From a cyanobacterium endosymbiont of Rhopalodia gibberula (GTDB taxonomy: Bacteria; Cyanobacteriota; Cyanobacteriia; Cyanobacteriales; Microcystaceae), in NCBI RefSeq assembly GCF_003574135.1, contig NZ_AP018341.1:1302001-1366000 (forward strand): a DNA stretch of 64,000 nucleotides, in the 5' to 3' direction. The notes below the pieces were generated by a model that saw nothing but the letters and a program-made list of their open reading frames with translations, was not told the origin of the DNA and ran no database searches. Within the stretch, counting starts at the first letter, position 1, and every line of letters starts with the position of its first letter. Position numbers and translations under genes: made by a program. Positions 1 to 9,580 of the stretch are shown in pieces.

Positions 1-151
1 GGAGGCGTTGAAGTTTACGATGAAGATCCATCTTTTCTTCATAAGTCTCAGCAATGCGGAATTCTTCTTTGAGAGTTTCCCGCTTTTCGGCATACTTTTC
101 TGCCAAGCGAGCGCGCTTTTTTTCCCGCTCAATCATCGATTTTTTAGCCAT
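1..151 (-). CDS. rpsN: 30S ribosomal protein S14, N-terminal part (cut by window edge)
   Basis: The reverse strand from 151 reads [20 protein letters not shown] followed by a Lys/Glu/Arg-rich helix (residues 20-50), the N-terminus of the long (about 100 residue) S14 found in cyanobacteria and plastids. S14 is a small-subunit protein of the 30S head near the 3' domain of 16S rRNA. Only about 50 codons are inside the window; the C-terminal half lies to the left. The frame is open over the whole visible part. The ATG at 151-149 is the natural start. The identification rests on the characteristic N-terminal sequence. Confidence 0.93.
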   Translation of the reverse strand, partial: MAKKSMIEREKKRARLAEKYAEKRETLKEEFRIAETYEEKMDLHRKLQRL

Positions 152-669
152 AAGTTTTTTCGTTCAGGATTTTTGATAAAGATAACGTCTTTTATCATAT
201 CGTATTATTGTGAGGACAGCGCATGTTTGTTCAGTAGAGTAAAAATCATTTTTTTTTTAATTGTTATTACACAATTAGTACAAACAGTGTGAATCCCCTA
301 GTATATTAAGATTTGGAAATAGCGAAGTGGGGTATCTCGGCAACAATAAATATTAATTTTTTACCGATGTTACCTATAAACCAGAGACTTGAAGAAATTG
401 GTTGAGGTAAAGTCAAACAATTAACCCTTACTGGTGTTCAAATAACGTCTCAATAATTTAGAAATTGTATTGATTGCTGAAGGTATTAGAAATTGAGAAG
501 ATTATCTATCTCTCATAAAGAGAAAGACATTCATTAAGGGTAAAAATACTGAAAATCATTAAAGAAGAAGGAACCTTTAACCAGAAACTAACATCCATGA
601 TAATGACGACAGATAATTGTTTTGCAAGTTTAATGTCATCAAAGGGCGGTTTATGGTGATGAGGTAAAC
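152..669. other. AT-rich gap with probable decayed coding sequence
   Basis: No intact gene is seen. On the + strand between about 380 and 560 there are protein-like stretches interrupted by stops and frame changes, for example QRLEEIG then stop then GKVKQLTLTGVQITSQ near 380-450, and EDYLSLIKRKTFIKG near 498-540. This looks like a dead gene, but I cannot name the family. The last bases (gaggt at 661-665) form the ribosome binding site of the LCP gene at 670. Promoters for rpsN (leftward) and the LCP gene (rightward) should also lie here; I could not place them with confidence. Confidence 0.4.
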
Positions 670-2181
670 ATGACCGATAGTTTTGAAAGAATGTCCACAG
701 TAACTGGTCTTCAACAAACACCAGTTCCCAGAAAATTCCCTAAATCTGGCAAGTATCTTTATAAGTCAAGAAATACCTCTCCAGCCAAGATTTCTGCTAA
801 AAGTCTCCATTCAAAAAGACTTATCCCTTTTTATCGTGGATTGTTATGGGGGATCATATTTAGTTGTACAGCTGCACTATCCGCTACTGTTGGGGCGACC
901 ATTACCCTCTTCAGTCCTTTATCAGAAAAGTTAATTCCTTTTATCGAACAGATACAATTCCCTTGGGAACAAAAAAACCTTAACCCTGAGACTGACACTT
1001 CATCTGCCGTAACATCTCAACCCCAACAAAGAGAAGAAGGGATGGTCTTACAATATCGATTGTCTCGTCCTGTCAATATTTTAGTCTTGGGAATTGATCG
1101 AGTTCCTGATGCCCCACCGGGAAGTTTAGATGCTTTTGGAGGACGTAGTGACACAATTTTAATATTACGCTTCGATCCCAGCGATTATTCAGTAAAAATA
1201 CTTTCTATTCCCAGGGACAGCAGAGTTAATATCCCAGGGGTAGGATACACCAAGGTTAATGATGCCAACATTTATAGGGGTCCAGCCTTGACTGCTAGGG
1301 TTTTGAGTAAAACGCTGAATAATGTTCCTATTGATCGTTATGTTCGAGTCACCACTGATGTTTTTACAAAATTAGTAAACTTGGTGGGTGGTGTGGAGGT
1401 CTTTGTTTCTCATCCCATGAAATATGAAGACAAGACCCAGAACTTGAAAATTGACCTTGAAGCAGGACAGCAAATTCTCAGTGGGGAACAAGCCGAACAC
1501 TTTGCTCGTTTTCGCAAAGATAGTTATGGAGATATTGGAAGGGTGCAACGGCAACAAATCTTGCTAAAAGCCCTGCTACAACGGCTATATACTCCCACTA
1601 TTTTGCCTCAAATTCCCAAAGCAATTAGTCTTCTTGAACAGAGCATTGACACTAACCTCACTTTGGAAGAAATGTTAACCTTAGCCAATTTTGGGCGGCA
1701 AGTAGAACGGAAAAACGTTCAAATGGTGATGTTACCTGGACGATTTAGTCAGGAAGATGAATTTGATTCTCGTAGTTATTGGGTTCTTTCCTCAGGGGGG
1801 ATTGATCAAATTATGCAAGAATACTTTGATGTTACCTCTGAATGGAGACCTCTGCGCCATCGTTCTTCGAACCGGGTCAGAATTGCCTTACAAAATGCAG
1901 CCGATGATTCCGAGTTAGGAAAAAAGATGGTGGAATATTTGGCAGATCATGACTTTCGTAATGTCTATGTGATCAAAGACTCGCCTCGACTTCTAGGTGA
2001 AACAGAAATTGTCGTGCAGAAAGGAGATCTAAAAGCTGCCCAACAGTTGCAAACCCTTTTGGGGCTAGGTAGAGTAGAGGCATCTTCTACAGGAGATTTA
2101 GACTCCCAAATAACCTTACGAATCGGTCTTGATGCCAAGAATTTAGTGTTAGAGGATAGTTTGAATCAAACTAGCGAGTAG
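670..2181 (+). CDS. LytR-CpsA-Psr (LCP) family cell-envelope glycan ligase
   Basis: The protein has 503 residues. A basic, Ser/Pro-rich cytoplasmic N-terminus (1-55) is followed by one membrane segment (about 58-82), an extracytoplasmic LCP domain (about 135-305) and a C-terminal LytR_C-type domain (about 400-490). Typical LCP motifs are visible: NILVLGIDR, GRSDTILILRFDP, SIPRDSRVNIPG, VNLVGGVEVFV and the basic helix FARFRKDSYGDIGRVQRQQ. These Arg and Asp residues bind the polyprenyl pyrophosphate donor in the family. LCP enzymes move glycan polymers from polyprenyl-PP onto peptidoglycan. The ATG at 670 has a good ribosome binding site (gaggt, 661-665). Both neighbours are gaps, so it appears monocistronic. 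The surface-glycan locus at 29.6-55.9 kb is a conceivable substrate source, but that link is inference. Confidence 0.93.
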   Translation: MTDSFERMSTVTGLQQTPVPRKFPKSGKYLYKSRNTSPAKISAKSLHSKRLIPFYRGLLWGIIFSCTAALSATVGATITLFSPLSEKLIPFIEQIQFPWEQKNLNPETDTSSAVTSQPQQREEGMVLQYRLSRPVNILVLGIDRVPDAPPGSLDAFGGRSDTILILRFDPSDYSVKILSIPRDSRVNIPGVGYTKVNDANIYRGPALTARVLSKTLNNVPIDRYVRVTTDVFTKLVNLVGGVEVFVSHPMKYEDKTQNLKIDLEAGQQILSGEQAEHFARFRKDSYGDIGRVQRQQILLKALLQRLYTPTILPQIPKAISLLEQSIDTNLTLEEMLTLANFGRQVERKNVQMVMLPGRFSQEDEFDSRSYWVLSSGGIDQIMQEYFDVTSEWRPLRHRSSNRVRIALQNAADDSELGKKMVEYLADHDFRNVYVIKDSPRLLGETEIVVQKGDLKAAQQLQTLLGLGRVEASSTGDLDSQITLRIGLDAKNLVLEDSLNQTSE

Positions 2182-2199
2182 TTCAATTGAGAGTAGTCT

Positions 2200-2810
2200 A
2201 TGAAACAAGTTGAGGATTTGCTGTGGACTAGTATCAGAGGGAGTCAGGCTGTTGTTACTGACTAGTTTATTGGTGCTATTAGATGCCTATCTATAACTTT
2301 AGGCAGAAACAAAATAAAACTATACGTTCTCCGAATTATAGGGTCAAGACTTCTTCGATAAAGATTTAGAAGAGGTGTGTTTGAGGCGGCTGATATACGG
2401 CAAGTTGATTTTTGAAGTAGTCAGATCTATACTTTACGAGTTTTAATTCAAGGAGTTATACTCAAAACGAATTTGCGAGGGATAAATCTGATGAATTTCC
2501 TGCTTACGTAAACTTGGACTTTGCTGATTTAACCGGTACCATTTTAGTTGATACGATTGTTACTTGTACCCGCTCTATTATGATGTAATCATTACGGAGT
2601 TAGTTTGACCAATTTGGTGATTAATAGCTATTCAGTTTCCTTAATGTATGATGAGATAGCTGATGGAGTTAACCCTGTTACTGAAGTAAGTGCACGAGAT
2701 AGTTTAGACTGTCGTTAATATACAACCCTGGGTCAAATTCATCACTACTCAAAATATGAGGATTCTTCATGGTATTTTGGGTAGGGACTTCTCCCGACAT
2801 TTTTGTTAAT
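2200..2810 (+). pseudogene. Decayed pentapeptide-repeat-like gene
   Basis: This gap contains broken + strand stretches with the A(D/N)LXX rhythm of pentapeptide repeats: QGVILKTNLRGINLMNF at about 2450-2502 and LDFADLTGTILVDTIV at about 2515-2563, with further NL and DL fragments towards 2715. Stops and frame changes separate the pieces. Family members form right-handed beta helices of mostly unknown function. Boundaries are approximate. I see no intact start or long frame, so I call it dead. The match is motif-based and only moderately certain. Confidence 0.4.
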
Positions 2811-2821
2811 CCCTAAGCATC

Positions 2822-4018
2822 GTGAAGAAAATCTCCATCCTTGGTTCCACTGGCTCTATCGGTACGCAAACCCTGGATATTGTTAGCGAATACCCTGAAC
2901 AATTTCAAGTTGTGGGGTTAGCTGCAAACAATAACGGCCAACTGTTAGCACAGCAAATTAGGAAATTCCGACCGGAAATTGTCGCTATTTGTAACGAAAG
3001 TCAATTAGAGATCCTCAAAGAAACTGTTGCTTCTCTCGATTATTCTCCTATTCTGCTTACTGGAGAAGTCGGAGTTATGGAAGTAGCCCGTTACGGAGAC
3101 TCAGAAAGTGTCGTTACCGGAATCGTAGGCTGTGCAGGGTTGTTGCCCACAATAGCAGCTATTAAAGCAGGAAAAGATATCGCCTTAGCCAACAAAGAGA
3201 CGTTAATTGCGGGAGGACCAGTAGTACTCCCTTTAGTAAAAAAACATGGGGTTAAATTACTTCCTGCTGACTCAGAACATTCTGCTATTTTCCAATGTTT
3301 ACAAGGGGTTCCTCCCGAAAGATTGCGCCGCATTATTTTAACCGCTTCTGGGGGAGCTTTTCTAGACTGGTCGGTAGAACAATTACGCCTTGTCACTGTT
3401 GACGATGCCATAAAACATCCAAATTGGTCAATGGGACGTAAAATCACGGTAGACTCAGCAACCCTTATGAATAAAGGATTAGAAGTTATCGAAGCTCATT
3501 ATTTGTTTGGGTTAGATTACAAAAACATCGACATCGTGATTCACCCACAAAGTATTATTCATTCCTTGGTTGAATTACAAGATACCTCAGTGTTAGCCCA
3601 GTTGGGATGGCCTAATATGTGTCTTCCCTTGTTGTATAGTTTATCCTGGCCTGAACGGATTTATACTGATTGGGAACGACTCGATTTAGTTAAAGCCGGT
3701 AGTTTAACCTTCTGGGAACCAGATCATCAAAAATATCCCTGCATGCAGTTAGCCTATGCCGCCGGAAGAGCAGGGGGAGTAATGCCAGCAGTATTGAATG
3801 CAGCTAACGAGCAAGCAGTAGCTTTCTTTTTAGAAAAGAAAATCACTTTCCTTGATATTCCCAAATTAATTGAGATTGTTTGTGGTCGCTTTACGAATCA
3901 GAATACTTTAACACCGACTTTAGAAGAGATTTTAGAAACTGATCGCTGGGCTAGACAAGCAGTAGTTCAAGCTTTCAAAGAAGTAGTAAAAGGCGATCGA
4001 ATTATGTCTGTGAAATAA
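2822..4018 (+). CDS. dxr: 1-deoxy-D-xylulose 5-phosphate reductoisomerase
   Basis: The 398-residue protein is full length for DXR (IspC), which converts DXP to MEP with NADPH, the committed step of the non-mevalonate isoprenoid pathway. The N-terminal Rossmann motif [14 protein letters not shown] (residues 8-21) binds NADPH. Further family motifs are [27 protein letters not shown] (metal and substrate site), TASGGAF and the catalytic-loop stretch [20 protein letters not shown]. The start is GTG at 2822. Another MEP-pathway gene, ispF, lies at 9581 but is not in the same transcription unit. Products include the polyprenyl carriers that the glycan locus would need. All visible catalytic residues are kept. 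Confidence 0.97.
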   Translation: MKKISILGSTGSIGTQTLDIVSEYPEQFQVVGLAANNNGQLLAQQIRKFRPEIVAICNESQLEILKETVASLDYSPILLTGEVGVMEVARYGDSESVVTGIVGCAGLLPTIAAIKAGKDIALANKETLIAGGPVVLPLVKKHGVKLLPADSEHSAIFQCLQGVPPERLRRIILTASGGAFLDWSVEQLRLVTVDDAIKHPNWSMGRKITVDSATLMNKGLEVIEAHYLFGLDYKNIDIVIHPQSIIHSLVELQDTSVLAQLGWPNMCLPLLYSLSWPERIYTDWERLDLVKAGSLTFWEPDHQKYPCMQLAYAAGRAGGVMPAVLNAANEQAVAFFLEKKITFLDIPKLIEIVCGRFTNQNTLTPTLEEILETDRWARQAVVQAFKEVVKGDRIMSVK

Positions 4019-4074
4019 ATTTAAATTTTAAAGTTATTCATAAAGTTTAATAGCATTAAGTTTTTCAATAGCGG

Positions 4075-4520
4075 TGAAAATTTCATGATAAACAATTCCA
4101 TACTAATTTTATTGAAAGTCATCATTTATTATCAATTTTCTGGAGTTGGTTAAAGCATAATTTATCTTTTCAGCTTCCATTATTTTGTATACCAAGTTTA
4201 TCTTTAAATTTTTGGGATACTCGTTCTACTGTTGACTTCGATGAAAATTTATTCACCCCTGACGGTGCTACCAATAATGCGTTTGAAATTGAGCTTTTAG
4301 ACTGTCAGTTGCACTAGACTCTATGTAAAGAATGGACTTGGACTCTGAAGAGTTAGGCTAAACGAACAAATTGTTTACCAACCTGATTAATTCAGTCTGT
4401 AAAGGCAGGTTTTCCAAATAAGTAGTTAGTTTTTTACTAGTGACTATAGGCATAGCTGAACGCTATGAATATAACTGGTATAAGAACGTTGTATACGATG
4501 TTCCTACCGATCATCTGTAG
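4075..4520 (+). pseudogene. Unidentified decayed gene
   Basis: A + strand frame runs open from about 4078 to the stop at 4315-4317. It encodes a protein-like sequence with IFWSWLKHNLSFQLPLFCIP, LSLNFWDTRSTVDFDENLF and TPDGATNNAFEIELLDCQ. After the stop, further coding-like pieces appear in shifted frames (RYEYNWYKNVVYDVPTDHL, ending at about 4520). There is no start codon with a usable context and several breaks are present, so this looks like a dead gene. I do not recognise the family. Limits are approximate. Confidence 0.35.
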
Positions 4521-4620
4521 TCAACTTAAAAGCGATTTTATATAATAGATGATCAAGTTAAGTTTATAGTTAAAACCTATAATTTTTTTAGTTAAAAATT
4601 TGAGACAAACATAATAGTCC

Positions 4621-5055
4621 TCATCCTCTGTTTTTTTTTGTTTTATGCTGATTGTGCAGCAATTCAATAATTTTATTATTAGCTTTCGGAAAAGAGAAAT
4701 TATTAATTTCATCTAAAGTTATCCAACGAATTTCTTCACATCTGATGAGTTTAGGTTTTCCTGTTAAATAACGACATCGGTGAACAATTAAAGTAACTTT
4801 AAAATGAGTATAAGCATGATCCAATGTAATAAGATGTTCTCCGATTCCTATCTCAATATCAATTTCTTCTAAAATCTCACGTTTTATACAATCTTCAACA
4901 GTTTCATTGGGTTCAAGTTTTCCTCCTGGAAATTCCCAAAAACCACCAAGTGATCCTTTTTTGAGACGACGATCAATTAAAATTTGCCCACTCTCATTAT
5001 AGATAACAGCAACGCCTATTTTTTGGTAAGGTAAAAGATCAGAATTTTGACGCAT
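4621..5055 (-). CDS. NUDIX (MutT-like) domain, surviving C-terminal part of a broken mutY
   Basis: The 144-residue frame encodes a NUDIX hydrolase fold: KIGVAVIYNESGQILIDRR, then the NUDIX box in GGKLEPNETVEDCIKREILE (G-x5-E-x7-R-E), with the usual late Gly replaced by Asp (EEIDIEI). Upstream in the same frame, the stop at 5104-5106 is preceded by clear MutY sequence. This domain was therefore the C-terminal 8-oxoG-recognition/NUDIX domain of an A/G-specific adenine glycosylase. It starts at ATG 5055, which was internal methionine in the ancestral protein; no convincing ribosome binding site precedes it. It may be expressed as a stand-alone hydrolase (8-oxo-dGTP clean-up would be the obvious guess), or it may simply not have decayed yet. 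Confidence 0.8.
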   Translation of the reverse strand: MRQNSDLLPYQKIGVAVIYNESGQILIDRRLKKGSLGGFWEFPGGKLEPNETVEDCIKREILEEIDIEIGIGEHLITLDHAYTHFKVTLIVHRCRYLTGKPKLIRCEEIRWITLDEINNFSFPKANNKIIELLHNQHKTKKNRG

Positions 5056-5640
5056 GGGAAGTTGATTTTTAATTCTTTGATGACAAGCTTGGCAATGTGC
5101 TCGCTAGGGACATAGCAAATATTTTGGATAATTTCGAGCATAAAGAACTGCCCCTAAGTCTATCAATCCTTGATTAAAATCCTTAGGATTTTTTATTCGA
5201 GTAAACTATCTGATATTTTTCACAGAGATCGTATCGATTTTACGGGAGAATCACACAAGGCAATTAATTTTTGATAATACTTGTTTAAAGTTCCTATCAA
5301 GGATAAAAACAGGTTGATCTGAAGGCTGAACTGAGAATTTCTCCGGTAGTAGTTCATCTAATCTCTGGTAATTTAAGAAACTCTTGGAGTTTTCAATAAA
5401 ACTCCAAGAGTTTCTTTTTATGACAGCCCCATATACCCTATGAAGATTACTAGTATGTACATAAATAACACTCCAATACTTCCCAAACTTTTAGAACGGT
5501 TCGTAAATTGACTTAGCTTGAGGTCTCAATTCTGGAAAACGCTTCTAACTATTGTTTATAGTAAAGAATGCCCGTTTTCTCTCAAATATATTGAAGATAA
5601 TTTCCTATTTCTATCCCTATACAAGACAGAGATTATGACC
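5056..5640 (-). pseudogene. mutY: Decayed N-terminal glycosylase part of mutY
   Basis: Reading leftward from about 5640 the following MutY-like pieces appear in order: KTGILYYKQ-stop-LEAFSRIET; TVLKVWEVLECYLCTY (compare the family VLKxWEGLGYYAR); NLHRVYGAVI in another frame; LQEFLKLPEIR-stop-TTTGEILSSAF (the helix-hairpin-helix LPGxGRTTA region); DQPVFILDRNFKQVL; IALCDSPVKSIRSL-stop-KISDSLLE; then DFNQGLIDLGAVLYARNYPK and LLCP-stop-RAHC. At least six stops and several frameshifts interrupt it, and the first two of the four Cys ligands of the [4Fe-4S] cluster are Tyr. MutY removes adenine opposite 8-oxoG; that activity is lost here. The frame then runs open into the NUDIX domain. Confidence 0.88.
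5375..5416. repeat. Perfect 19-bp inverted repeat with 4-nt loop inside the mutY pseudogene
   Basis: Arms at 5375-5393 and 5398-5416 are exact reverse complements, with loop 5394-5397. On the minus strand, the lower-coordinate arm reads as mutY coding sequence (LQEFL just before KLPEIR). The other arm sits where MutY should have an unrelated segment of about ten residues. The hairpin thus looks like an inverted copy of local mutY sequence. Alternatively it is an intrinsic terminator: on the + strand it is followed by ttta, a weak U tract. Confidence 0.85.
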
Positions 5641-5857
5641 GTTTCTTCAATGTAAACCTCGATCCTCACATTGATCCCAAGACAATAGCGATTACCTTAG
5701 GCTAAAAGAAAGTTAACTCCTATTCACTAGTCACAGATTCTTAAAGTAAGAATAGCAAAAAATTGATTAAATTTTTTCCCTAGAACTTCTCCTATGACAT
5801 ATTTCGAAGGAATAGTTGAGTAAATTTAGCAACTTTATCGCTCGTAGTTTTGTTGTT

Positions 5858-6181
5858 TTACTTAATTGATTGTAGAGATTTTTCAAACCCCATCCGTTGT
5901 TCTACATTTCGTAAAAAATAACCACTCATCATAGCAGAAGCTAATAAACGTCCCAAATCTTCTCGACTTGTATTTACGGTAATATCAAAGTGTTCGGACG
6001 GGAGATTTCCTAACAAACCAACAATATTCTGTTCCATAAATCGAAATACTTCAGAAGAGTCTGGCTTTGACAATCTGGCAATAGTTTCTGGACTTAGAGA
6101 TTGAATATATCTCCACAAACCCTCCCCATTTTCTCCCTCATTTTCAGAGAAACGTCGAGAATATTTAAAGTTATTAGTCAC
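5858..6181 (-). CDS. DUF760 family protein
   Basis: The 107-residue protein carries the conserved DUF760 pattern of cyanobacteria and plastids: LWRYIQSLSPETIARLSKPD, FMEQNIVGLLGNLPSEHFD and TSREDLGRLLASAMMSGYFL followed by RNVEQRMGFE. No catalytic motif or membrane segment is visible. Its function is unknown to me. The start is GTG at 6181 with a strong ribosome binding site (aggag about 8 nt upstream on the minus strand), which decides the start. The sigma factor gene is upstream on the same strand, 168 nt away; co-transcription is possible but not shown. Confidence 0.88.
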   Translation of the reverse strand: MTNNFKYSRRFSENEGENGEGLWRYIQSLSPETIARLSKPDSSEVFRFMEQNIVGLLGNLPSEHFDITVNTSREDLGRLLASAMMSGYFLRNVEQRMGFEKSLQSIK

Positions 6182-6349
6182 TGCTGATCTCCTATAGACT
6201 CTACCTAAATCAGGGGGTTATTAACCACAACTAATAAGATGGTATCAATAACCTTCGTATCTCACTTTAACAAGTTTAGTTGTTATATTGAGGTCAGTAA
6301 AACCGAACTGTTGTTCCGTATTCTCCAACCTCTTAACCTTAGAAATTAT

Positions 6350-7306
6350 TTAGCTAGCCAAGTATTCTCTAATATTAGCCTTAAGTTTTCGGAGTTTTGC
6401 TAAGGCTTCTCGTTCAATTTGTCTAACCCGTTCACGACTGATATTGAGGATAGTGCCAATCTTAGCCAACGTCAGAGGCTTGCCATCAGCAAGTCCAAAT
6501 CTTAAAGCTAATACCTCCTTTTGTTGTGGTGTTAGATCTTCCATTAGTTTGTCGAGATCTAACTGTAACGAGGAATAGGTTGCATAATCTTCAGGAGAAG
6601 GTCCGGTATCCTCTAATAAGTCTCCTAATTCAGTATCTTGGTTATCCCCTACCCGCAGATCCAAAGAGAGGGGTTGACGAGCGCGTTCCAGGTATTCCCG
6701 AACCTGTTTGGGGGTTAACTCTAGTTCTTCAGCTAGTTCTTGAATAGTCGCGGCACGGCCTTTTTCCTGGGCAAGTTGCCGTTGTGCTTTCTTAATTTTA
6801 TTGAGTTTTTCGGTTATGTGAATCGGTAAACGAATAGTACGACTTTTTTCAGCGATTGCACGGGTAATAGCTTGACGAATCCACCAATAAGCATAGGTTG
6901 AAAAACGATACCCTTTAGTAGGATCAAATTTCTCTACCCCACGTTGCATCCCAATGGTTCCTTCTTGAATCAAATCAAGGAGATCTAAATTGCGCTTAAG
7001 GTATTTTTTAGCCACTGATACGACTAAGCGAAGATTAGCCTCAACCATTTTACGCTTAGCTGCTTCTCCAGTAGCAATAACTGAGCGAAGTTCCTTCTGA
7101 GTGATCCTAGCAGTTTTCGCCCACTGAGCCATGGTTGGTTCTTGTCCCAGTTCTTCAGTCAAAGATTCTTGTATGTTTTCTAGGTTAACCAATCGCTGTA
7201 CTCGCTTAGCATAAAGGATTTCTTCCTCATGAGTTAGTAAAGGAACACGACCAATTTCTCTTAGGTAAGCACGAACAGGATCAGGAGAAGTTGTGGAAAT
7301 TTTCAT
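6350..7306 (-). CDS. Group 2 RNA polymerase sigma-70 family factor (SigC-like)
   Basis: The 318-residue protein contains sigma regions 1.2 ([20 protein letters not shown], residues 9-28), 2 ([60 protein letters not shown]), 3 ([20 protein letters not shown]) and 4 ([13 protein letters not shown] and the [21 protein letters not shown]). It lacks the long acidic N-terminal part of the primary factor SigA, so it is a group 2, RpoD-like alternative factor. The sequence suggests SigC, but I am not sure of the subtype. It directs core polymerase to housekeeping-like promoters under stress or stationary conditions in related species. An in-frame ATG 40 codons upstream (7426) is separated from this start by three stops, hinting that an N-terminal extension was lost. 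Confidence 0.95.
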   Translation of the reverse strand: MKISTTSPDPVRAYLREIGRVPLLTHEEEILYAKRVQRLVNLENIQESLTEELGQEPTMAQWAKTARITQKELRSVIATGEAAKRKMVEANLRLVVSVAKKYLKRNLDLLDLIQEGTIGMQRGVEKFDPTKGYRFSTYAYWWIRQAITRAIAEKSRTIRLPIHITEKLNKIKKAQRQLAQEKGRAATIQELAEELELTPKQVREYLERARQPLSLDLRVGDNQDTELGDLLEDTGPSPEDYATYSSLQLDLDKLMEDLTPQQKEVLALRFGLADGKPLTLAKIGTILNISRERVRQIEREALAKLRKLKANIREYLAS

Positions 7307-7869
7307 AATGTGTAGTCCGGTAGCAGTTTCAGGATAATTGTAAGGTTATATGAAATATTTTCTGATTTTATAAGAGTAACTGAGGAAATCTTATTAAAGT
7401 AGATTATGGGTTTCTGTTTGATTCATGGCTTTCGCCTATGGTATTTTGTATTTAGATTTAGAACTGACGACCATTCGGGGTTAATGTTTTGACAAGTTGA
7501 AAAGTTATGGGTTGAGAGTCAGTATTTACACTTTTTGTTCCTTAATAAGGTTACATTGCTTTATTAACTTTTGTGAGGTTTACACATTATCCAGTCAGTC
7601 TAGCCTTTTTCAAGAAAATATATTTATTGGGATAGATTACCTAAATTAGCAAAAAATAAATACAACCTATGAAACAAAATGTTAAGAACTATTAAAGTAG
7701 AGTTGTTCATGACTAAAAATATGGATAGATGGCTATAGTCAAGCGTCAATTTTTTGAGAATTTTGTCTTCTCCTATTTTTAACAGACGTAATGAATGGGT
7801 GGAATATATGGAAATGTAAAATATATTGTGGTAGTCTAGACCTCTACTAAATAAGCAAAGCTCAAAAAA
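7307..7869. other. AT-rich gap between sigma factor and trpD
   Basis: Promoters for the divergent sigma factor and trpD genes are expected here. The part next to the sigma gene (7307-7426) reads in frame with it, with three stops. The rest shows no gene I can support. An 84-codon minus-strand frame at 7624-7878 has an unconvincing composition and overlaps the trpD start, so I leave it out. Confidence 0.5.
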
Positions 7870-8913
7870 GTGATTCAAGATTCTCCTAACCTCTGGACTG
7901 AACTTCTACAACAACTTCTTGAAAAAGAGTCTTTATCTCAATCTCAAGCTTCCGAATTGATGAAGGGATGGATATTAGAGGCCATTCCCCCTGTAGTTTC
8001 CGGGGCAATTTTAGCGGCAATTCAGGCTAAAGGAGTTTCTGGGAGCGAACTAGCAGGAATGGCGCAAGTATTACAGTCACAATCGTTACATCGAACTGAA
8101 AGAAGTAATGAAAAACCAGTAATTGATACCTGTGGGACTGGAGGAGATGGGGCTTCTACTTTTAATATTTCTACTGCAGTAGCGTTCGTAGTTGCAGCAG
8201 CCGGGGTTAAAGTAGCTAAACACGGCAACCGCTCAGCATCGAGTAAGGTAGGTTCTGCTGACGTTTTAGAATATTTGGGAGTTAAACTCCGTGCCCCTTC
8301 GGAAAAGGTAGAAGAGGCTTTAAACGAGGTGGGAATTACATTTCTATTTGCCCCAGGGTGGCATCCGGCAATGAAACATGTTGTCTCTTTTCGTAAAACT
8401 CTGAAAGTTCGTACTATTTTTAACTTATTAGGTCCATTGGTTAATCCATTACGTCCCACGGGACAAGTTATTGGAGTTTACTCCTCCGAGTTTATTGTAC
8501 CAATGGCAGAGGCATTAAATCAATTAGGAGTACCTAAAGCGATTATTTTACATGGGCGGGAAAAACTCGATGAAGCAGGGTTACAAGACGCTACTGATTT
8601 AGCTTTATTACGATATAAAACTCTTGATTACAATTATGTAATTCCCTCAGAATTAGGATTGACTTCTGCTCCTTTATCAGCGTTGAAAGGGGGAGATGTA
8701 GAAAAGAATGCCACTATTTTAAAGAATGTTTTACAGGGTAAAGGAACTATTGCCCAAGAAGAAGTGGTTGCGTTGAATGCTTCTTTAGCCCTACAAGTAG
8801 GAGAAATTATCCCTTGGGAAGAGCATAATTTAGGAATTACAAAAGCTAAAGAGATCTTAAGAAGTGGAGCTGCTTGGGAAAAATTAGAAGCTTTAGTTAA
8901 GTTTTTAGGATAA
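7870..8913 (+). CDS. trpD: Anthranilate phosphoribosyltransferase
   Basis: The 347-residue protein is full length for TrpD, which joins anthranilate and PRPP in tryptophan synthesis. An N-terminal helical domain (LTEEQASELM-like [19 protein letters not shown]) is followed by the PRPP site [17 protein letters not shown], the [20 protein letters not shown] segment that holds anthranilate and the metal, and [20 protein letters not shown]. Key Gly, Arg and Asp residues are present. The start is GTG at 7870. No other trp gene lies nearby, as is usual for dispersed cyanobacterial trp genes. Survival in a shrinking genome suggests tryptophan is still made. Confidence 0.96.
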   Translation: MIQDSPNLWTELLQQLLEKESLSQSQASELMKGWILEAIPPVVSGAILAAIQAKGVSGSELAGMAQVLQSQSLHRTERSNEKPVIDTCGTGGDGASTFNISTAVAFVVAAAGVKVAKHGNRSASSKVGSADVLEYLGVKLRAPSEKVEEALNEVGITFLFAPGWHPAMKHVVSFRKTLKVRTIFNLLGPLVNPLRPTGQVIGVYSSEFIVPMAEALNQLGVPKAIILHGREKLDEAGLQDATDLALLRYKTLDYNYVIPSELGLTSAPLSALKGGDVEKNATILKNVLQGKGTIAQEEVVALNASLALQVGEIIPWEEHNLGITKAKEILRSGAAWEKLEALVKFLG

Positions 8914-9580
8914 TTTTAGTTGATTTTTTTATAAAAAGTTATTTAAATAATAACCAAAAAATCAAAACAGTATTTTATGACTTATCAATATAATCTTTAT
9001 GCTTTCTATACATATTTGATGAATATTAAATTTATTTAAAATATTTTATTTAAATTCTATAAAATAGATATTGCAAACGTGATTGCTGATCTTAGTAATA
9101 ACAAATCTTTCCTCACAGAAGTATTGATTATTATAAATCTACTTCAACAAAAAATATTTAATAAAAGTGATTTAAAAGAAAGATTTTCAGTATTTTTTAC
9201 ATCAACAGAAGCAATAGCGATTGTCCGCAATTATTGTTTCTTATCGAGAAGAACATGAATAAAAGCTACTTTTTCCGCGCAGAAAACTAATCCAAACCTA
9301 ACATTTTTAATATTGGTTTTAACACAAATTTTGTGTACTCCTAAAATAGTTTCTTCTACCCTAAACTTGGGATAAATTACATAAGTTAACCTAGCCAAAT
9401 TTTGAGTGGACTAACAAAGGATTTATTGTCCTTGTCGATATAAAGCCATGACTAAAGCAAAAGATAAACACTAAAAAAAAGACATTGGGTAGATAAAATT
9501 GAAATAATAACTTTCAACAACTACATAGTTCTACTATTTATCAATAGTTAGTCTAAACTTGACTATGTAATGTCTACAAG
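8914..9580. other. AT-rich gap with coding-like fragments
   Basis: No intact gene is seen. On the minus strand from about 9366 to 9245 an open stretch reads PKFRVEETILGVHKICVK and VRFGLVFCAEKVAFIHVLL, ending at a stop; on the + strand about 9073-9258 an overlapping stretch reads LSNNKSFLTEVLIIINLLQQ. At most one of these is a real relic and I recognise neither. The 3' part should hold the ispF promoter. Confidence 0.35.

Noticed and set aside
8-292. 94-codon + strand frame at the left end
   Set aside because: It is the shadow of rpsN on the other strand, followed by low-complexity sequence.
7624-7878. 84-codon minus frame before trpD
   Set aside because: Composition is unconvincing, it overlaps the trpD start and has no recognisable motif.
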